NCBI RefSeq assembly: GCF_003350325.1
Contig: NZ_QLYZ01000027.1
Location: 237-51,371 of the forward strand
DNA: 51,135 nt
Reading direction: 5' to 3'
Source of the DNA: Vibrio rhodolitus
Lineage (GTDB): Bacteria; Pseudomonadota; Gammaproteobacteria; Enterobacterales; Vibrionaceae
Shown here: positions 17,582 to 25,342 of the stretch, one piece after another
Numbering within the stretch: the stretch's first letter is position 1
Layout: each line of letters begins with the position of its first letter
Notes under the pieces: generated by a model
Databases searched by the model: none
Told to the model about the DNA's origin: nothing
Seen by the model: only the letters and a program-made list of their open reading frames with translations
Translations under genes and position numbers: made by a program

Positions 17582-18007
17582 ATGGCAGCTTTAAAAGGTT
17601 TGGTTGAGTTCCAACTGAAAAACGCCAATGATCTTTCTGAGTTATTAAAGAAAGAGCAAGTTGCTATTGCACAGCGCATCTCCAAAGATATCGAATCAAT
17701 CGCGCTGCAAAAAAATACGCTCGTTACCCAGCTGCACACCACTGACGAGAGAATTGGTCGACACCCAGAAGTAGAAAGCCTGAAGACCGATCCTGAGTTA
17801 AGTGAGATGGTTGCACAAATTCGCACCCTAATTGCTGAATGTCAGCAATTAAACGACATTAATGGTATAGCGCTTCAACGCGCGCAGCTCAGCTTTAATA
17901 AGCTCAATAATTTAATGAAGCAAAGCCAAGGAAAGATGGGCATGACTTACACTGCCAAAGGTCATACGCGCAATGTTTCTACTCTCGGCACCAACCTGAA
18001 AGCTTAA
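17582..18007 (+). CDS. flgN: FlgN, export chaperone for FlgK and FlgL
   Basis: A 141-residue, almost wholly helical protein (FQLKNANDLSELLKKEQVAI and a second long helix after residue 70) with the C-terminal segment typical of FlgN (MGMTYTAKGHTRN). FlgN binds the C-terminal helices of FlgK and FlgL and delivers them to the export gate. Its position 11 bp after flgM is the standard arrangement. A clear terminator follows 14 nt later. Confidence 0.92.
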   Translation: MAALKGLVEFQLKNANDLSELLKKEQVAIAQRISKDIESIALQKNTLVTQLHTTDERIGRHPEVESLKTDPELSEMVAQIRTLIAECQQLNDINGIALQRAQLSFNKLNNLMKQSQGKMGMTYTAKGHTRNVSTLGTNLKA

Positions 18008-18019
18008 TTTAAATAAACA

Positions 18020-18048
18020 AAAAGCGGCAATCACTGCCGCTTTTTCGT
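18020..18048 (+). terminator. Terminator of flgMN
   Basis: The stem AAAGCGGCA/TGCCGCTTT with a short loop is followed by TTTCG. It may also serve flgOP, which arrives from the opposite strand. Confidence 0.85.
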
Positions 18049-18071
18049 TAATGAGATTAGAGTGTCACACT

Positions 18072-18503
18072 TTAGAATAGAGTTTGCTGGCGCTTTTCTG
18101 GTACTTGCTGTACTTCACCATAGTCACGCAGCTTATTCATTTTCTGAATATCCAAACGCAGCTCTGTTACATAGGTATCACCAACTTTATAGCTACTGAC
18201 AACCTCTGCACCGCGGATCACGCCGTCCACCGCACCTGTGGTCAGTTCAGTGCCAAGACGCTGATCTTTAAGGTCAGCTCTGCCGCTAACGCGCATGCCG
18301 TAGATCTGCTCTGCCAACTCTCGATACGCATCGATTTTAGATGCACGCATAGCACGGACCTGTTTCTCTTCCGCATCACGCCCTTTTTGTTCGCTGATGC
18401 TGGCATAGCCAACCGCCGTTAACCAATCGTCCGGACGCATTTGCGTCAACGGCTGACAGCCCACCATCGCGATAGAGACGATCAATAACAATAACTTTTT
18501 CAT
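18072..18503 (-). CDS. flgP: FlgP, flagellar outer-membrane lipoprotein
   Basis: A 143-residue LPP20-family lipoprotein with lipobox Cys16 (MKKLLLLIVSIAMVGC). The body contains KIDAYRELAEQIYGMRVSG, typical of this family. In V. cholerae, FlgP is an outer-membrane protein needed for motility and is part of the flagellar outer-membrane ring. It lies 8 bp after flgO on the same strand and converges on flgMN. Confidence 0.92.
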   Translation of the reverse strand: MKKLLLLIVSIAMVGCQPLTQMRPDDWLTAVGYASISEQKGRDAEEKQVRAMRASKIDAYRELAEQIYGMRVSGRADLKDQRLGTELTTGAVDGVIRGAEVVSSYKVGDTYVTELRLDIQKMNKLRDYGEVQQVPEKRQQTLF

Positions 18504-18511
18504 CTCAACTC

Positions 18512-19147
18512 CTAAGGACGCAAAATAACGGTGTAAGGTTGACGAATAGTCGGGTCAGAGCGAATTAACACGCCGTCTTGAGTGCGAATGCTATTCAGCG
18601 TATCTAAATCTCGACCGATGCGATCTGCTGGCAAAAAGCCTTGTGCAGAGGCAACGACAATACGTGATTGCATGCCAACCACACGAGCATTAACCAGTAC
18701 ACCGCCCTCTTGGCGCAGCATTGTGCCAGTAAGCACATATTGAATGTCTTGCTCTTTTGCCAAGTCTTTCCAGTCACGGCTAAACGCAAAGTCACCTTGT
18801 TGTGTCACTTGGATACTGCCAGTGGTCTTATAGTCCACCACTTTGAATCCACGACGTTGAAACTGATGAATAAAGCCTTCTGATACCGAGTTACCCAGCC
18901 AGTTGGTCGCATCCATATTTTGCAAGTCAACAAACGAAGTAACCGCAATTGGCGTGCGTGCAGACACACTGGTGTTCGAAACCATTAGATCTTCCGTCAT
19001 ACTTTCAACAAAAAAGTCTAAGGTATGACGCGGGCTATCCATTAACAGGAATTGGCTACCCGGATACGGTTCTTTACCGTTATAAATTGGGGAGTAGGCA
19101 CAGGCAGTGAGAAACAACGCCGGCACTAACGCTAACCATTTTTTCAT
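18512..19147 (-). CDS. flgO: FlgO, flagellar outer-membrane lipoprotein
   Basis: A 211-residue lipoprotein with lipobox LTAC (Cys16). The FlgO domain spans residues about 40-200, with TPIAVTSFVDLQNMDATNWL and IQYVLTGTMLRQEGGVLVNA. In V. cholerae it is an outer-membrane protein required for full motility with FlgP and FlgT. It is the first gene of flgOP and divergent from flgT. A degenerate sigma-54 element lies about 130 bp upstream. Confidence 0.92.
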   Translation of the reverse strand: MKKWLALVPALFLTACAYSPIYNGKEPYPGSQFLLMDSPRHTLDFFVESMTEDLMVSNTSVSARTPIAVTSFVDLQNMDATNWLGNSVSEGFIHQFQRRGFKVVDYKTTGSIQVTQQGDFAFSRDWKDLAKEQDIQYVLTGTMLRQEGGVLVNARVVGMQSRIVVASAQGFLPADRIGRDLDTLNSIRTQDGVLIRSDPTIRQPYTVILRP

Positions 19148-19205
19148 TCTCTAATCTCCAATACATTTAGGCATTTGCATTCCATTTCTATCTCTCTTTC
19201 AAAAG

Positions 19206-19220
19206 TGGAACGCTCTTTGC
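19206..19220 (+). promoter_or_regulatory. Sigma-54-like promoter of flgT
   Basis: TGGAACGCTCTTTGC: GG and GC are 10 nt apart, the -12 TTGC is perfect and the -24 has one mismatch. It lies 88 bp before the flgT ATG. Confidence 0.6.
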
Positions 19221-19278
19221 TTTTCTAACTGTGCAAACTTTTAGAAAACCAATGCCAAAATCCGCTAAGATAATCAAA

Positions 19279-19293
19279 GCAAAAACTGTACCG
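19279..19293 (-). promoter_or_regulatory. Possible sigma-54 element for flgOP
   Basis: The minus strand reads CGGTACAGTTTTTGC. The invariant GG/GC spacing is right and the -12 is perfect, but the -24 is degenerate. It is about 130 bp upstream of flgO. V. cholerae flgOP is sigma-54-dependent, so an element is expected; this one is only the best candidate by eye. Confidence 0.35.
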
Positions 19294-19308
19294 AGTTGGT
19301 AACACATT

Positions 19309-20445
19309 ATGAAAAAATCGATTTTCAGCCTCTTTTCAACCATTTTGCTCAGCATGACCCCTTGGGTATCACACGCGGCATGGTATGAGGTTACAGGGAT
19401 GGCAACCATTGTCGCCTCTGAAGATGCAGCACGTATCCACGCGCTAGAAGACGCAATTTATAAAGCGGTGAGTTTTTCTGGCGCCGATATAGGCAGTATT
19501 GCCAATTTAAGCCCATTACTGGAACAGGGGCGTAAAGAATATCAATTTACCAACCATGAAGTGCGCTACATCTTGATAGAAGAGCAGAAAGCGTACAAAA
19601 ACACCATGTTTGTTAAAGCTCGCATCGATATTTACCCATCGGCAACGGGTTGCCACGTCGATCAATACAAAAAGACCTTTTTGGTCGGCAATATTGACCT
19701 CGCCTCACCACAGCAAGCGGTAATGGGACAAATCTACAACCTAGGTGATGACTTTGCCCAAGTCATCAACCGACAGCTAGATCAAGAATCGACCAGCTTT
19801 GTTTCGGTCGGCACCACCGACTTTGAGATCAGTAAACGCTACCCTGAGCGACTAAAAATGATCGCTGAAGACACCGATGCTCAATACATTGTTGGCGGCA
19901 CCATCACCGACTTGACGGCAACCATTGAGCAAAACCTACTCAAAGACGATATAATCAATCGTCAATTTGCCATGGAGCTTACAGTATTCGATGGCAAAAC
20001 CGGTGCGGAAGTTTACACCCGCAACTACCGTGAGGTAGCCCGTTGGCCATTTCCTAAAACCAGCCAAGTCGATACCCGCAGCGCGCGTTTTTGGGCATCA
20101 ACCTATGGCGAGATGATGCTGCGCGTCAGCCGTAACGTGATGCTCGATTTGGAATCTGAGGTTTCTTGCAAAATTACCTTGCCGGAAATCGTTGCGAAAT
20201 GGGGCGATGTGATCACCATGAACTTAGGTCGCCTGCATGGTGTGCAAGAAGGCGATAAGCTACAACTATGGCATACCGGATCGTTTATCGACCAGCGCGG
20301 TCTACCGCGTAATAAAGTCACTGAGACTGATATTACGCTTACTGTTTCTCGCGTCTACGAAGGCGAAGCGGAGCTGACGGTCGACCAGCCTGAACTTGCG
20401 AATAGTATTCAGATTGGCGATGTGATGCACAAACTTATCCGCTAA
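19309..20445 (+). CDS. flgT: FlgT, H-ring protein of the sheathed flagellum
   Basis: A 378-residue secreted protein with a 23-residue signal peptide ending SHA before AWYEVTGMATIV. FlgT forms the H ring outside the LP ring in Vibrio polar flagella; it stabilises the basal body in the outer membrane and helps place the T-ring motor proteins. It is transcribed away from flgO, as in V. cholerae. Length matches known FlgT proteins. A sigma-54-like promoter precedes it and a 9-bp hairpin follows. Confidence 0.93.
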   Translation: MKKSIFSLFSTILLSMTPWVSHAAWYEVTGMATIVASEDAARIHALEDAIYKAVSFSGADIGSIANLSPLLEQGRKEYQFTNHEVRYILIEEQKAYKNTMFVKARIDIYPSATGCHVDQYKKTFLVGNIDLASPQQAVMGQIYNLGDDFAQVINRQLDQESTSFVSVGTTDFEISKRYPERLKMIAEDTDAQYIVGGTITDLTATIEQNLLKDDIINRQFAMELTVFDGKTGAEVYTRNYREVARWPFPKTSQVDTRSARFWASTYGEMMLRVSRNVMLDLESEVSCKITLPEIVAKWGDVITMNLGRLHGVQEGDKLQLWHTGSFIDQRGLPRNKVTETDITLTVSRVYEGEAELTVDQPELANSIQIGDVMHKLIR

Positions 20446-20458
20446 TAATCAATGCACT

Positions 20459-20488
20459 AGATGATACTTATTGAATTGAGTATCATCT
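20459..20488 (+). terminator. Hairpin after flgT
   Basis: A perfect 9-bp stem AGATGATAC/GTATCATCT with a 12-nt loop sits between flgT and the tRNA. The T run is poor (ATCTCCTCT), so it is a terminator of uncertain strength or a processing signal. Confidence 0.5.
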
Positions 20489-20497
20489 ATCTCCTCT

Positions 20498-20574
20498 GCT
20501 CCCGTGGCACAGCTGGATAGCGCGATCCCCTCCTAAGGGATAGGTCACAGGTTCGAATCCTGTCGGGAGCGCCA
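20498..20574 (+). tRNA. tRNA-Arg (anticodon CCU)
   Basis: A 77-nt tRNA with encoded CCA. The acceptor GCTCCCG pairs with CGGGAGC. The anticodon stem ATCCC/GGGAT encloses a loop with CCT. The T loop is GGTTCGAATCC. It reads the rare AGG arginine codon. tRNA-Arg genes are common integration sites, but I see no duplicated 3' end nearby. Confidence 0.96.
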
Positions 20575-20796
20575 ATTTTCTTCCTCCGTCAATTTACTCC
20601 CGCTTGCTAAACCTGAAAGTTAACGATTCTTAATCTTTCCAAAAGCCTGCCTAAAACTGGTTTTAGTATGCTAATGAGCGTCACCTTAACCGTGTAATCT
20701 CACAGCTAAAACATCAACCCAGAAGTGAACTGTTATCGTGATCACCTAAGGTTTTCCCTAAACCGTCTTGAGGCTCGCATTAGTCACGCGAGCCTC
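20575..20796 (+). other. Intergenic stretch ending in a terminator, possible small RNA
   Basis: About 220 nt without an ORF run from the tRNA end to a strong hairpin at 20770-20796. It contains the short dyad TAAAAC-TG-GTTTTA near 20652-20665. The stretch may encode a small RNA or be the leader of the response-regulator gene. No known RNA family was recognised. Confidence 0.35.
20770..20796 (+). terminator. Strong hairpin before the two-component genes
   Basis: A perfect 9-bp stem GAGGCTCGC/GCGAGCCTC with a 9-nt loop is followed by TTCTTCATT. It lies 63 nt before the response-regulator GTG start, so it ends an upstream transcript or attenuates this one. Confidence 0.75.
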
Positions 20797-20858
20797 TTCT
20801 TCATTATTCATATTTTTTTTCAAGCCGTTAAGATAACCATTCGAAGGGAGTAATCGAT

Positions 20859-21533
20859 GTGAAAATACTTGTTATTGAAGATGACTGTACCACGCGTGAT
20901 TTTGTCGCCAAGGGGCTACAAGAACATGGTTACAGTGTTGATCAGGCTGAAGATGGCAAAAAAGGATTGATGATGGCACTGAGCTGCGAGTATCAGTTGG
21001 TGATCCTTGATCGAATGCTCCCTTACCTCGATGGTATGAAAGTTCTTTCCGCGATTAAGGCAACGGAAACCCAAACGCCAGTACTGATCCTCAGTGCCTT
21101 AGACAGTGTCGAAGATCGCGTCGATGGCTTGCAAGCTGGCAGCGACGACTATCTCATCAAGCCTTTTGCCTTAGCCGAGCTACTGGCGAGAGTGGACATT
21201 ATTATTCGCCGAACTCACCGCACGGCAACCGCAGAGAATGTCCTTATCTATGACTGCCTCAAACTCGACTTACGTGCCCATCGCGTTCTCTGCCATAATC
21301 AAGAGCTTGCTCTTCAACCAAAAGAATTCCAATTGATTCAATATTTTATTGAGCATGCCGAACAAGTGGTTTCACGTATGCGATTATTTGAAGCGATTTG
21401 GAGCTACCATTTTGATCCCAAGACCAATGTTATTGACGTTCATGTCGCCAACCTCAGACGTAAATTAGAAGATGCCGGCTGCAATGAGCTTTTGCATACC
21501 GTAAGAGGGGCAGGTTATGTCCTTCGCCGATGA
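20859..21533 (+). CDS. OmpR/PhoB-family response regulator
   Basis: A 224-residue two-domain regulator. The receiver (1-115) has the acidic pair ED8-D9, phospho-acceptor Asp51 (LVILDRMLP) and Lys101 (LIKPF). The C-terminal winged helix (about 130-224) ends with the OmpR-type VHVANLRRKLEDAG and HTVRGAGYVL. The start is GTG at 20859 behind GGGAG; an ATG two bases earlier is out of frame and stops at once. It overlaps the histidine kinase by 17 nt. I do not recognise the specific system, and no obvious target gene sits beside it. Confidence 0.93.
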   Translation: MKILVIEDDCTTRDFVAKGLQEHGYSVDQAEDGKKGLMMALSCEYQLVILDRMLPYLDGMKVLSAIKATETQTPVLILSALDSVEDRVDGLQAGSDDYLIKPFALAELLARVDIIIRRTHRTATAENVLIYDCLKLDLRAHRVLCHNQELALQPKEFQLIQYFIEHAEQVVSRMRLFEAIWSYHFDPKTNVIDVHVANLRRKLEDAGCNELLHTVRGAGYVLRR

Positions 21534-22806
21534 TTACTCACTTACCCGCTCGTCTATTTTTAAAACTCTGGTTGGATTGTGCGTACTGATCACCGCGATA
21601 AACATCATCATGATCCGCCAGCTCTACATCGATTCCGACCACTTCCATCAACAGCGCTTAACCGCCCAACTGAATGAAGAAATACAGGAATTTACCTACG
21701 CTGCGCAGCAAAGTCCGCTTGAAGTCGAAAAGTTGTTGCGCACTAAGCAAGCCACCAATGCGCCTTTTAGTTATCGACTCATTGAGTATCTAGAGCCACT
21801 GCCCCACATTAGCTACTATCCAATTCGCTACCTACCGAGTAAAGCGACGAAAGTACGCATCAGTGACTCTCACCAACTCGAAATTGGCGTTGATGAACAG
21901 GTGCTTGCCGCTTACAAAGAAGCACTGATTCCGATTGTGTTATCCGGCATAGTCTTGCCCAGTGCCACCCTGCTGGTCGCGGCATTTTTCTTTACCGTCC
22001 TGATCCTTCGCCGACTCGAAGAGGTCAATCGCGCCATGAATCGCGTGCTGTGTGGTGAGCGAGAAGTGAAATTACCCGTCTCTCGTCAAGATGATGAGTT
22101 CGATATTCTGGCGATTCATCTTAATTACATGATTGAACAGATGGCAAAAAATGAGTCTACGCTAAAATCACTCACCACAGGTTTAGCGCATGATATGCGT
22201 ACACCCATGGCTCGCCTCAAACTGCGCTTGGAAGAGATTTTAGCCAGCGAAGAACAGCTTAATGAGCAGCAAAGTCAGCAAGTCGCTGCCTGCCATGATG
22301 AACTCGAACTGCTACTCTCACTATTCAATAGCATGCTGGAAATCGCCAAGCTAAATAGCGGACAAACCAATATCGATTTTCATCTGGTTGACTTGGGTAA
22401 AATTGCTCACGATGCACGAGAGTTTGTCAGTCCTCTTGCCGAACAAAAACAGCAAACACTGCAAATTCGTGAAGACCAAACCTGTATCATTTCTGGCGAT
22501 CGCTCTTTGCTGTTTCGTGCCGTGTTTAATCTGCTGGAAAACGCGGTGAAATATACCCCGCAGCACGGTCAGATCGAAATTGTGATCGATGAACTTGGCG
22601 TGGTTATCGCCGATAATGGCATTGGCATCTCGGATGAAGATAAACGTCACGTTTGCCAGCCTATGTTTCGCGCCGATAAAAGCCGCAGCGAACAAGGTAA
22701 TGGACTTGGGTTATCTCTTGTTGACGCCATTGCCCATCGCCATGGAGCAAGCTTAGTGCTTAAAGACAATTCCCCTGGGTTAAGAGCGCGCCTCTACTTT
22801 AGCTAA
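21517..22806 (+). CDS. Sensor histidine kinase, partner of the 20859 regulator
   Basis: A 429-residue inner-membrane kinase. The first membrane segment is near residues 14-32. A periplasmic loop of about 100 residues follows, with LEPLPHISYYPIRYLPSKAT. The second membrane segment is near 137-163. Then come HAMP, HisKA with the phospho-His at 225 (GLAHDMRTPMARL), and HATPase_c with N box LLENAVKYT, G1 DNGIGIS and G2 GNGLGLSLVDA. It overlaps the regulator gene by 17 nt, which implies coupled translation. The sensor loop matches no family I can name, so the signal is unknown. Confidence 0.92.
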   Translation: MSFADDYSLTRSSIFKTLVGLCVLITAINIIMIRQLYIDSDHFHQQRLTAQLNEEIQEFTYAAQQSPLEVEKLLRTKQATNAPFSYRLIEYLEPLPHISYYPIRYLPSKATKVRISDSHQLEIGVDEQVLAAYKEALIPIVLSGIVLPSATLLVAAFFFTVLILRRLEEVNRAMNRVLCGEREVKLPVSRQDDEFDILAIHLNYMIEQMAKNESTLKSLTTGLAHDMRTPMARLKLRLEEILASEEQLNEQQSQQVAACHDELELLLSLFNSMLEIAKLNSGQTNIDFHLVDLGKIAHDAREFVSPLAEQKQQTLQIREDQTCIISGDRSLLFRAVFNLLENAVKYTPQHGQIEIVIDELGVVIADNGIGISDEDKRHVCQPMFRADKSRSEQGNGLGLSLVDAIAHRHGASLVLKDNSPGLRARLYFS

Positions 22807-22889
22807 CCTTTTTCACCCACTTTGATTTGCTAACTATCGTTGGTAAATGTGCTTTGGCTAACTTAATTTGGCACAAGGTATGTGGTTCC

Positions 22890-22920
22890 AAAAGCCGAGT
22901 CATGAATGGACTCGGCTTTT
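22890..22920. terminator. Bidirectional terminator between the kinase and the PTS gene
   Basis: A 12-bp stem AAAAGCCGAGTC/GACTCGGCTTTT with a 7-nt loop is flanked by A and T runs, so it works for both convergent genes. Confidence 0.9.
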
Positions 22921-22939
22921 GTTTTACTCTAAAAGTTGA

Positions 22940-24421
22940 TTAATGACTTGGCAGCGGCACTGCACTTAAGTCTTGTGAGGCTGGGATCTGCTTCATTTGT
23001 GAGGCGATCATCTCAGCTTCCGTGCCAACAATCACTTGCAGATTGTTTTCGCCAATTTTAACCACCCCTAATGCACCAAGTGCCTTTAGCGTCGTTTCAT
23101 CAGCCAGAGAGACATCTTTGAGTGACAAACGTAGACGTGTGATGCACGAATCGATACTGGTTAGATTCTCATGTCCACCCAAGGCTTTAAGATATTGAGC
23201 CGCTTTCTCACCAATACTGACATCCGCTCGTTGCTCAGCACTGACGCTTTCACGACCTGGCGTTTTCAAATCAAATTTGATGATAGCGAAGCGGAAGACA
23301 GCGTAATAAAGCACAGAGAAACACAAACCTTGCAAGATGAGCATGTACGGCTTCACGGCGAGCGGCAAGTTGAACGACAGTACAAAGTCAATCAGACCAC
23401 CACTAAAGGTAAAGCCCGCAATCCACTGCATGCTTGCCGCAAGATAGAGCGATAGAGCCGTCAGTAGAGCATGAACCACATAAAGGGCTGGCGCGACAAA
23501 CATAAAGGCAAATTCAATCGGTTCGGTTACCCCGGTTAGAATCGCGGTAAATGCTGAAGCACCTAAAATGCCACCGACTTTTTTCTTGTTTTCAGGCTTA
23601 GCGCAGTGATACATCGCCAAACATGCTGCAGGTAGACCATAGCCCATCACAGGGAAGAAACCACCTTGGTAAATACCGGTCACACCGAGGTCACCAGTCC
23701 CAGCCCAGAACTTAGAGATGTCACTGATACCCACTAGATCAAACAAGAACACTTGGTTAAGTGCATGGTGCAGACCGATTGGGATCAAAAGACGGTTAAA
23801 GAAGCCGTATAAGCCTGCACCTGTTGCACCTAGCTCAGAGATGGCAATACCAAAGTTAACCAGTGCGCCGTAAACCACAGGCCAGACATAAACCATCACT
23901 AAGCTAATCGCGATCGCGGCAAAAGAGGTGACAATAGGGACAAATCTGCGACCACCAAAGAAGCCAAGTACCGCTGGCAATTGAATGTTATGAAAACGGT
24001 TGTAAAGCGTTGCGGCAACGATACCAATTAAAATACCAGTAAACGCGCTCACCGCAGCTCCCGAGGCAATCACTTGCGCTTGGCTCATCTGTTCAACCGG
24101 AATTCCCGTTATCTGCGAAACTCTTGCCACATTGCCGACAATGGTTTCAATAATAAGCAGACCCAATAAGCCCGAGAGCGCCGCTGCACCGTTATTATCT
24201 TTTGCTAAACCGTAAGCAACACCCACCGCAAATAGCCAAGCTTGGTTATCCATAATCCCCGCGCCCCCAGCGACCAAAATGGTCGCTAATGAGCTGTTCG
24301 CTCCCCACCCTGATGGGTCAAGCGCATAACCAAGCCCAAGCATTAAACCACCAGCAGGCAGCACGGCAATTGGCACCATAAGTGCCTTACCGATTTTTTG
24401 CATATATCCGAGTATATTCAC
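22940..24421 (-). CDS. nagE: PTS EIICB, glucose/N-acetylglucosamine family (NagE-like)
   Basis: A 493-residue sugar permease. The membrane EIIC domain (residues about 1-390) begins MNILGYMQKIGKALMVPIAV and includes LIPIGLHHALNQ and TGVTEPIEFAFMF. The EIIB domain (about 405-485) has the phosphocysteine Cys426 in SIDSCITRLRL. There is no EIIA domain, so phosphate must come from a separate EIIA. The start is GTG behind GAGG. The sequence looks closer to GlcNAc-type than to PtsG-type permeases, but I cannot prove the substrate, and nagA/nagC are not adjacent as in V. cholerae nagE. It may be a paralogue. An operator-like dyad lies just upstream. Confidence 0.78.
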   Translation of the reverse strand: MNILGYMQKIGKALMVPIAVLPAGGLMLGLGYALDPSGWGANSSLATILVAGGAGIMDNQAWLFAVGVAYGLAKDNNGAAALSGLLGLLIIETIVGNVARVSQITGIPVEQMSQAQVIASGAAVSAFTGILIGIVAATLYNRFHNIQLPAVLGFFGGRRFVPIVTSFAAIAISLVMVYVWPVVYGALVNFGIAISELGATGAGLYGFFNRLLIPIGLHHALNQVFLFDLVGISDISKFWAGTGDLGVTGIYQGGFFPVMGYGLPAACLAMYHCAKPENKKKVGGILGASAFTAILTGVTEPIEFAFMFVAPALYVVHALLTALSLYLAASMQWIAGFTFSGGLIDFVLSFNLPLAVKPYMLILQGLCFSVLYYAVFRFAIIKFDLKTPGRESVSAEQRADVSIGEKAAQYLKALGGHENLTSIDSCITRLRLSLKDVSLADETTLKALGALGVVKIGENNLQVIVGTEAEMIASQMKQIPASQDLSAVPLPSH

Positions 24422-24762
24422 TATTAATCCTCAATATTATTGTGACGCCAATACATTTGGCATCGAACGTTAGTTTCCTGTGCCATCGGGGAAATTTTAA
24501 TAACGGCTAAATTAACGTGGGCTTGTGGTGGGATTAACGATTGTTAATGTTGCTTGGTTTTCGCCAACGCGCTTGTTTTTTCACGAGTAAGCTCAAAGTT
24601 TACTCGCCACTCGGCGGCTTTTTGTTATTTTTACAAAATGTGATTGATGCGAATTCTTGGGCAAGAAACGCTGGTTGCACTATCTTTATTGAGTAATCGC
24701 ACTTTAAAAGTTAGTAACAATTGCTTACTCTTTAATTAAATAACAAATATATCAATTAAATT
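24422..24762. other. Divergent intergenic region
   Basis: 341 bp between the PTS gene and the 24763 ORF. It holds the dyad at 24447-24461, an ATTAACGATTGTTAAT-like stretch near 24533, a 7-bp hairpin CGAGTAA/TTACTCG at 24584-24606 followed by CGCC-ACTC-GGCG and a T run, and a very A+T-rich segment just before the ORF. No gene was seen. Confidence 0.6.
24447..24461. promoter_or_regulatory. Operator-like dyad before the PTS gene
   Basis: GCCAA-TACAT-TTGGC, a perfect 5-bp inverted repeat round a 5-nt centre, 26 bp upstream of the GTG start. It is placed where a repressor would block transcription. The binding protein is unknown. Confidence 0.45.
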
Positions 24763-25269
24763 ATGCCAAAGAGCAACTTAACGACGAATACCGGACACCG
24801 GTTTATTTCCAAAGCGAAGACTGCCTACAAAATACATATCCACACGCCAGAAGATACCGTTCTGCATCGCTCAGTCGGTTTTATCAAGCTGGGAGAGAAG
24901 CGCGGTTTGCAAAAAGCAATCAAGCTGCGTAATGAACTCGGTAGCGAGATGTGGGGAAAATTTTGGCGTCGCTTGCTAAAAGACCCTTACCTAATGACTC
25001 GCCTGCCCCACTCTCTCGAACCCAAAATCATATACAAACCTCGCCCGACCAAAGACGATCCCAAAGCCAAAGATGAATGTTACATCGCTGCGTGGCGTAA
25101 TTACGATGAGCATGGCAAACTCATTTATAAGAGCGTGGTATGTTCCATTAATAAACATGGGCGTCTTGGTGCCTATAGCAAAACGAAAAAAGCCTTGTTG
25201 GAGGCGAATAAAGAGAACCTCGAAATACTCGAGTTTATGGGCAGGTTAAGTAGTATCGCGCTCAAATAG
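24763..25269 (+). CDS. Unrecognised basic protein with AP2-like sequence pattern
   Basis: A 168-residue, lysine/arginine-rich soluble protein without signal peptide or membrane segment. Two parts (about 22-70 and 105-150) each follow a pattern like AP2/integrase-type DNA-binding beta-sheet domains: aromatic and basic strands, then a helix with A-x-x-x-R/N residues. The second contains YIAAWRNYDEHGK and SVVCSINKHGRLGAYSKTKK. No SD is visible before the ATG and the upstream DNA is very A+T-rich, so the start is uncertain. It stands alone between the PTS gene and ompA. Function is unknown; DNA binding is inferred from pattern only. Confidence 0.65.
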   Translation: MPKSNLTTNTGHRFISKAKTAYKIHIHTPEDTVLHRSVGFIKLGEKRGLQKAIKLRNELGSEMWGKFWRRLLKDPYLMTRLPHSLEPKIIYKPRPTKDDPKAKDECYIAAWRNYDEHGKLIYKSVVCSINKHGRLGAYSKTKKALLEANKENLEILEFMGRLSSIALK

Positions 25270-25311
25270 CGCGTGAAAGCAAAAGGCAAAAACGGAAGAA
25301 AAGAAAGGAAA

Positions 25312-25334
25312 AAGCCTTGGCGATGCCAAGGCTT
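25312..25334 (-). terminator. Terminator of ompA
   Basis: A 10-bp stem AAGCCTTGGC/GCCAAGGCTT with a 3-nt loop is followed on the minus strand by TTTTTCC. It lies 9 nt after the ompA stop. Confidence 0.9.
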
Positions 25335-25342
25335 GATGCGGA

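Noticed and set aside
20498..20574. tRNA-Arg as the attachment site of an integrated element
   Set aside because: There is no integrase, no duplicated tRNA 3' end and no compositional shift in the neighbouring 5 kb.
24635..24655. TGTGATTGATGCGAAT, a possible CRP site in the PTS upstream region
   Set aside because: The left half is perfect but the right half does not match TCACA, and it is over 200 bp from the PTS start.
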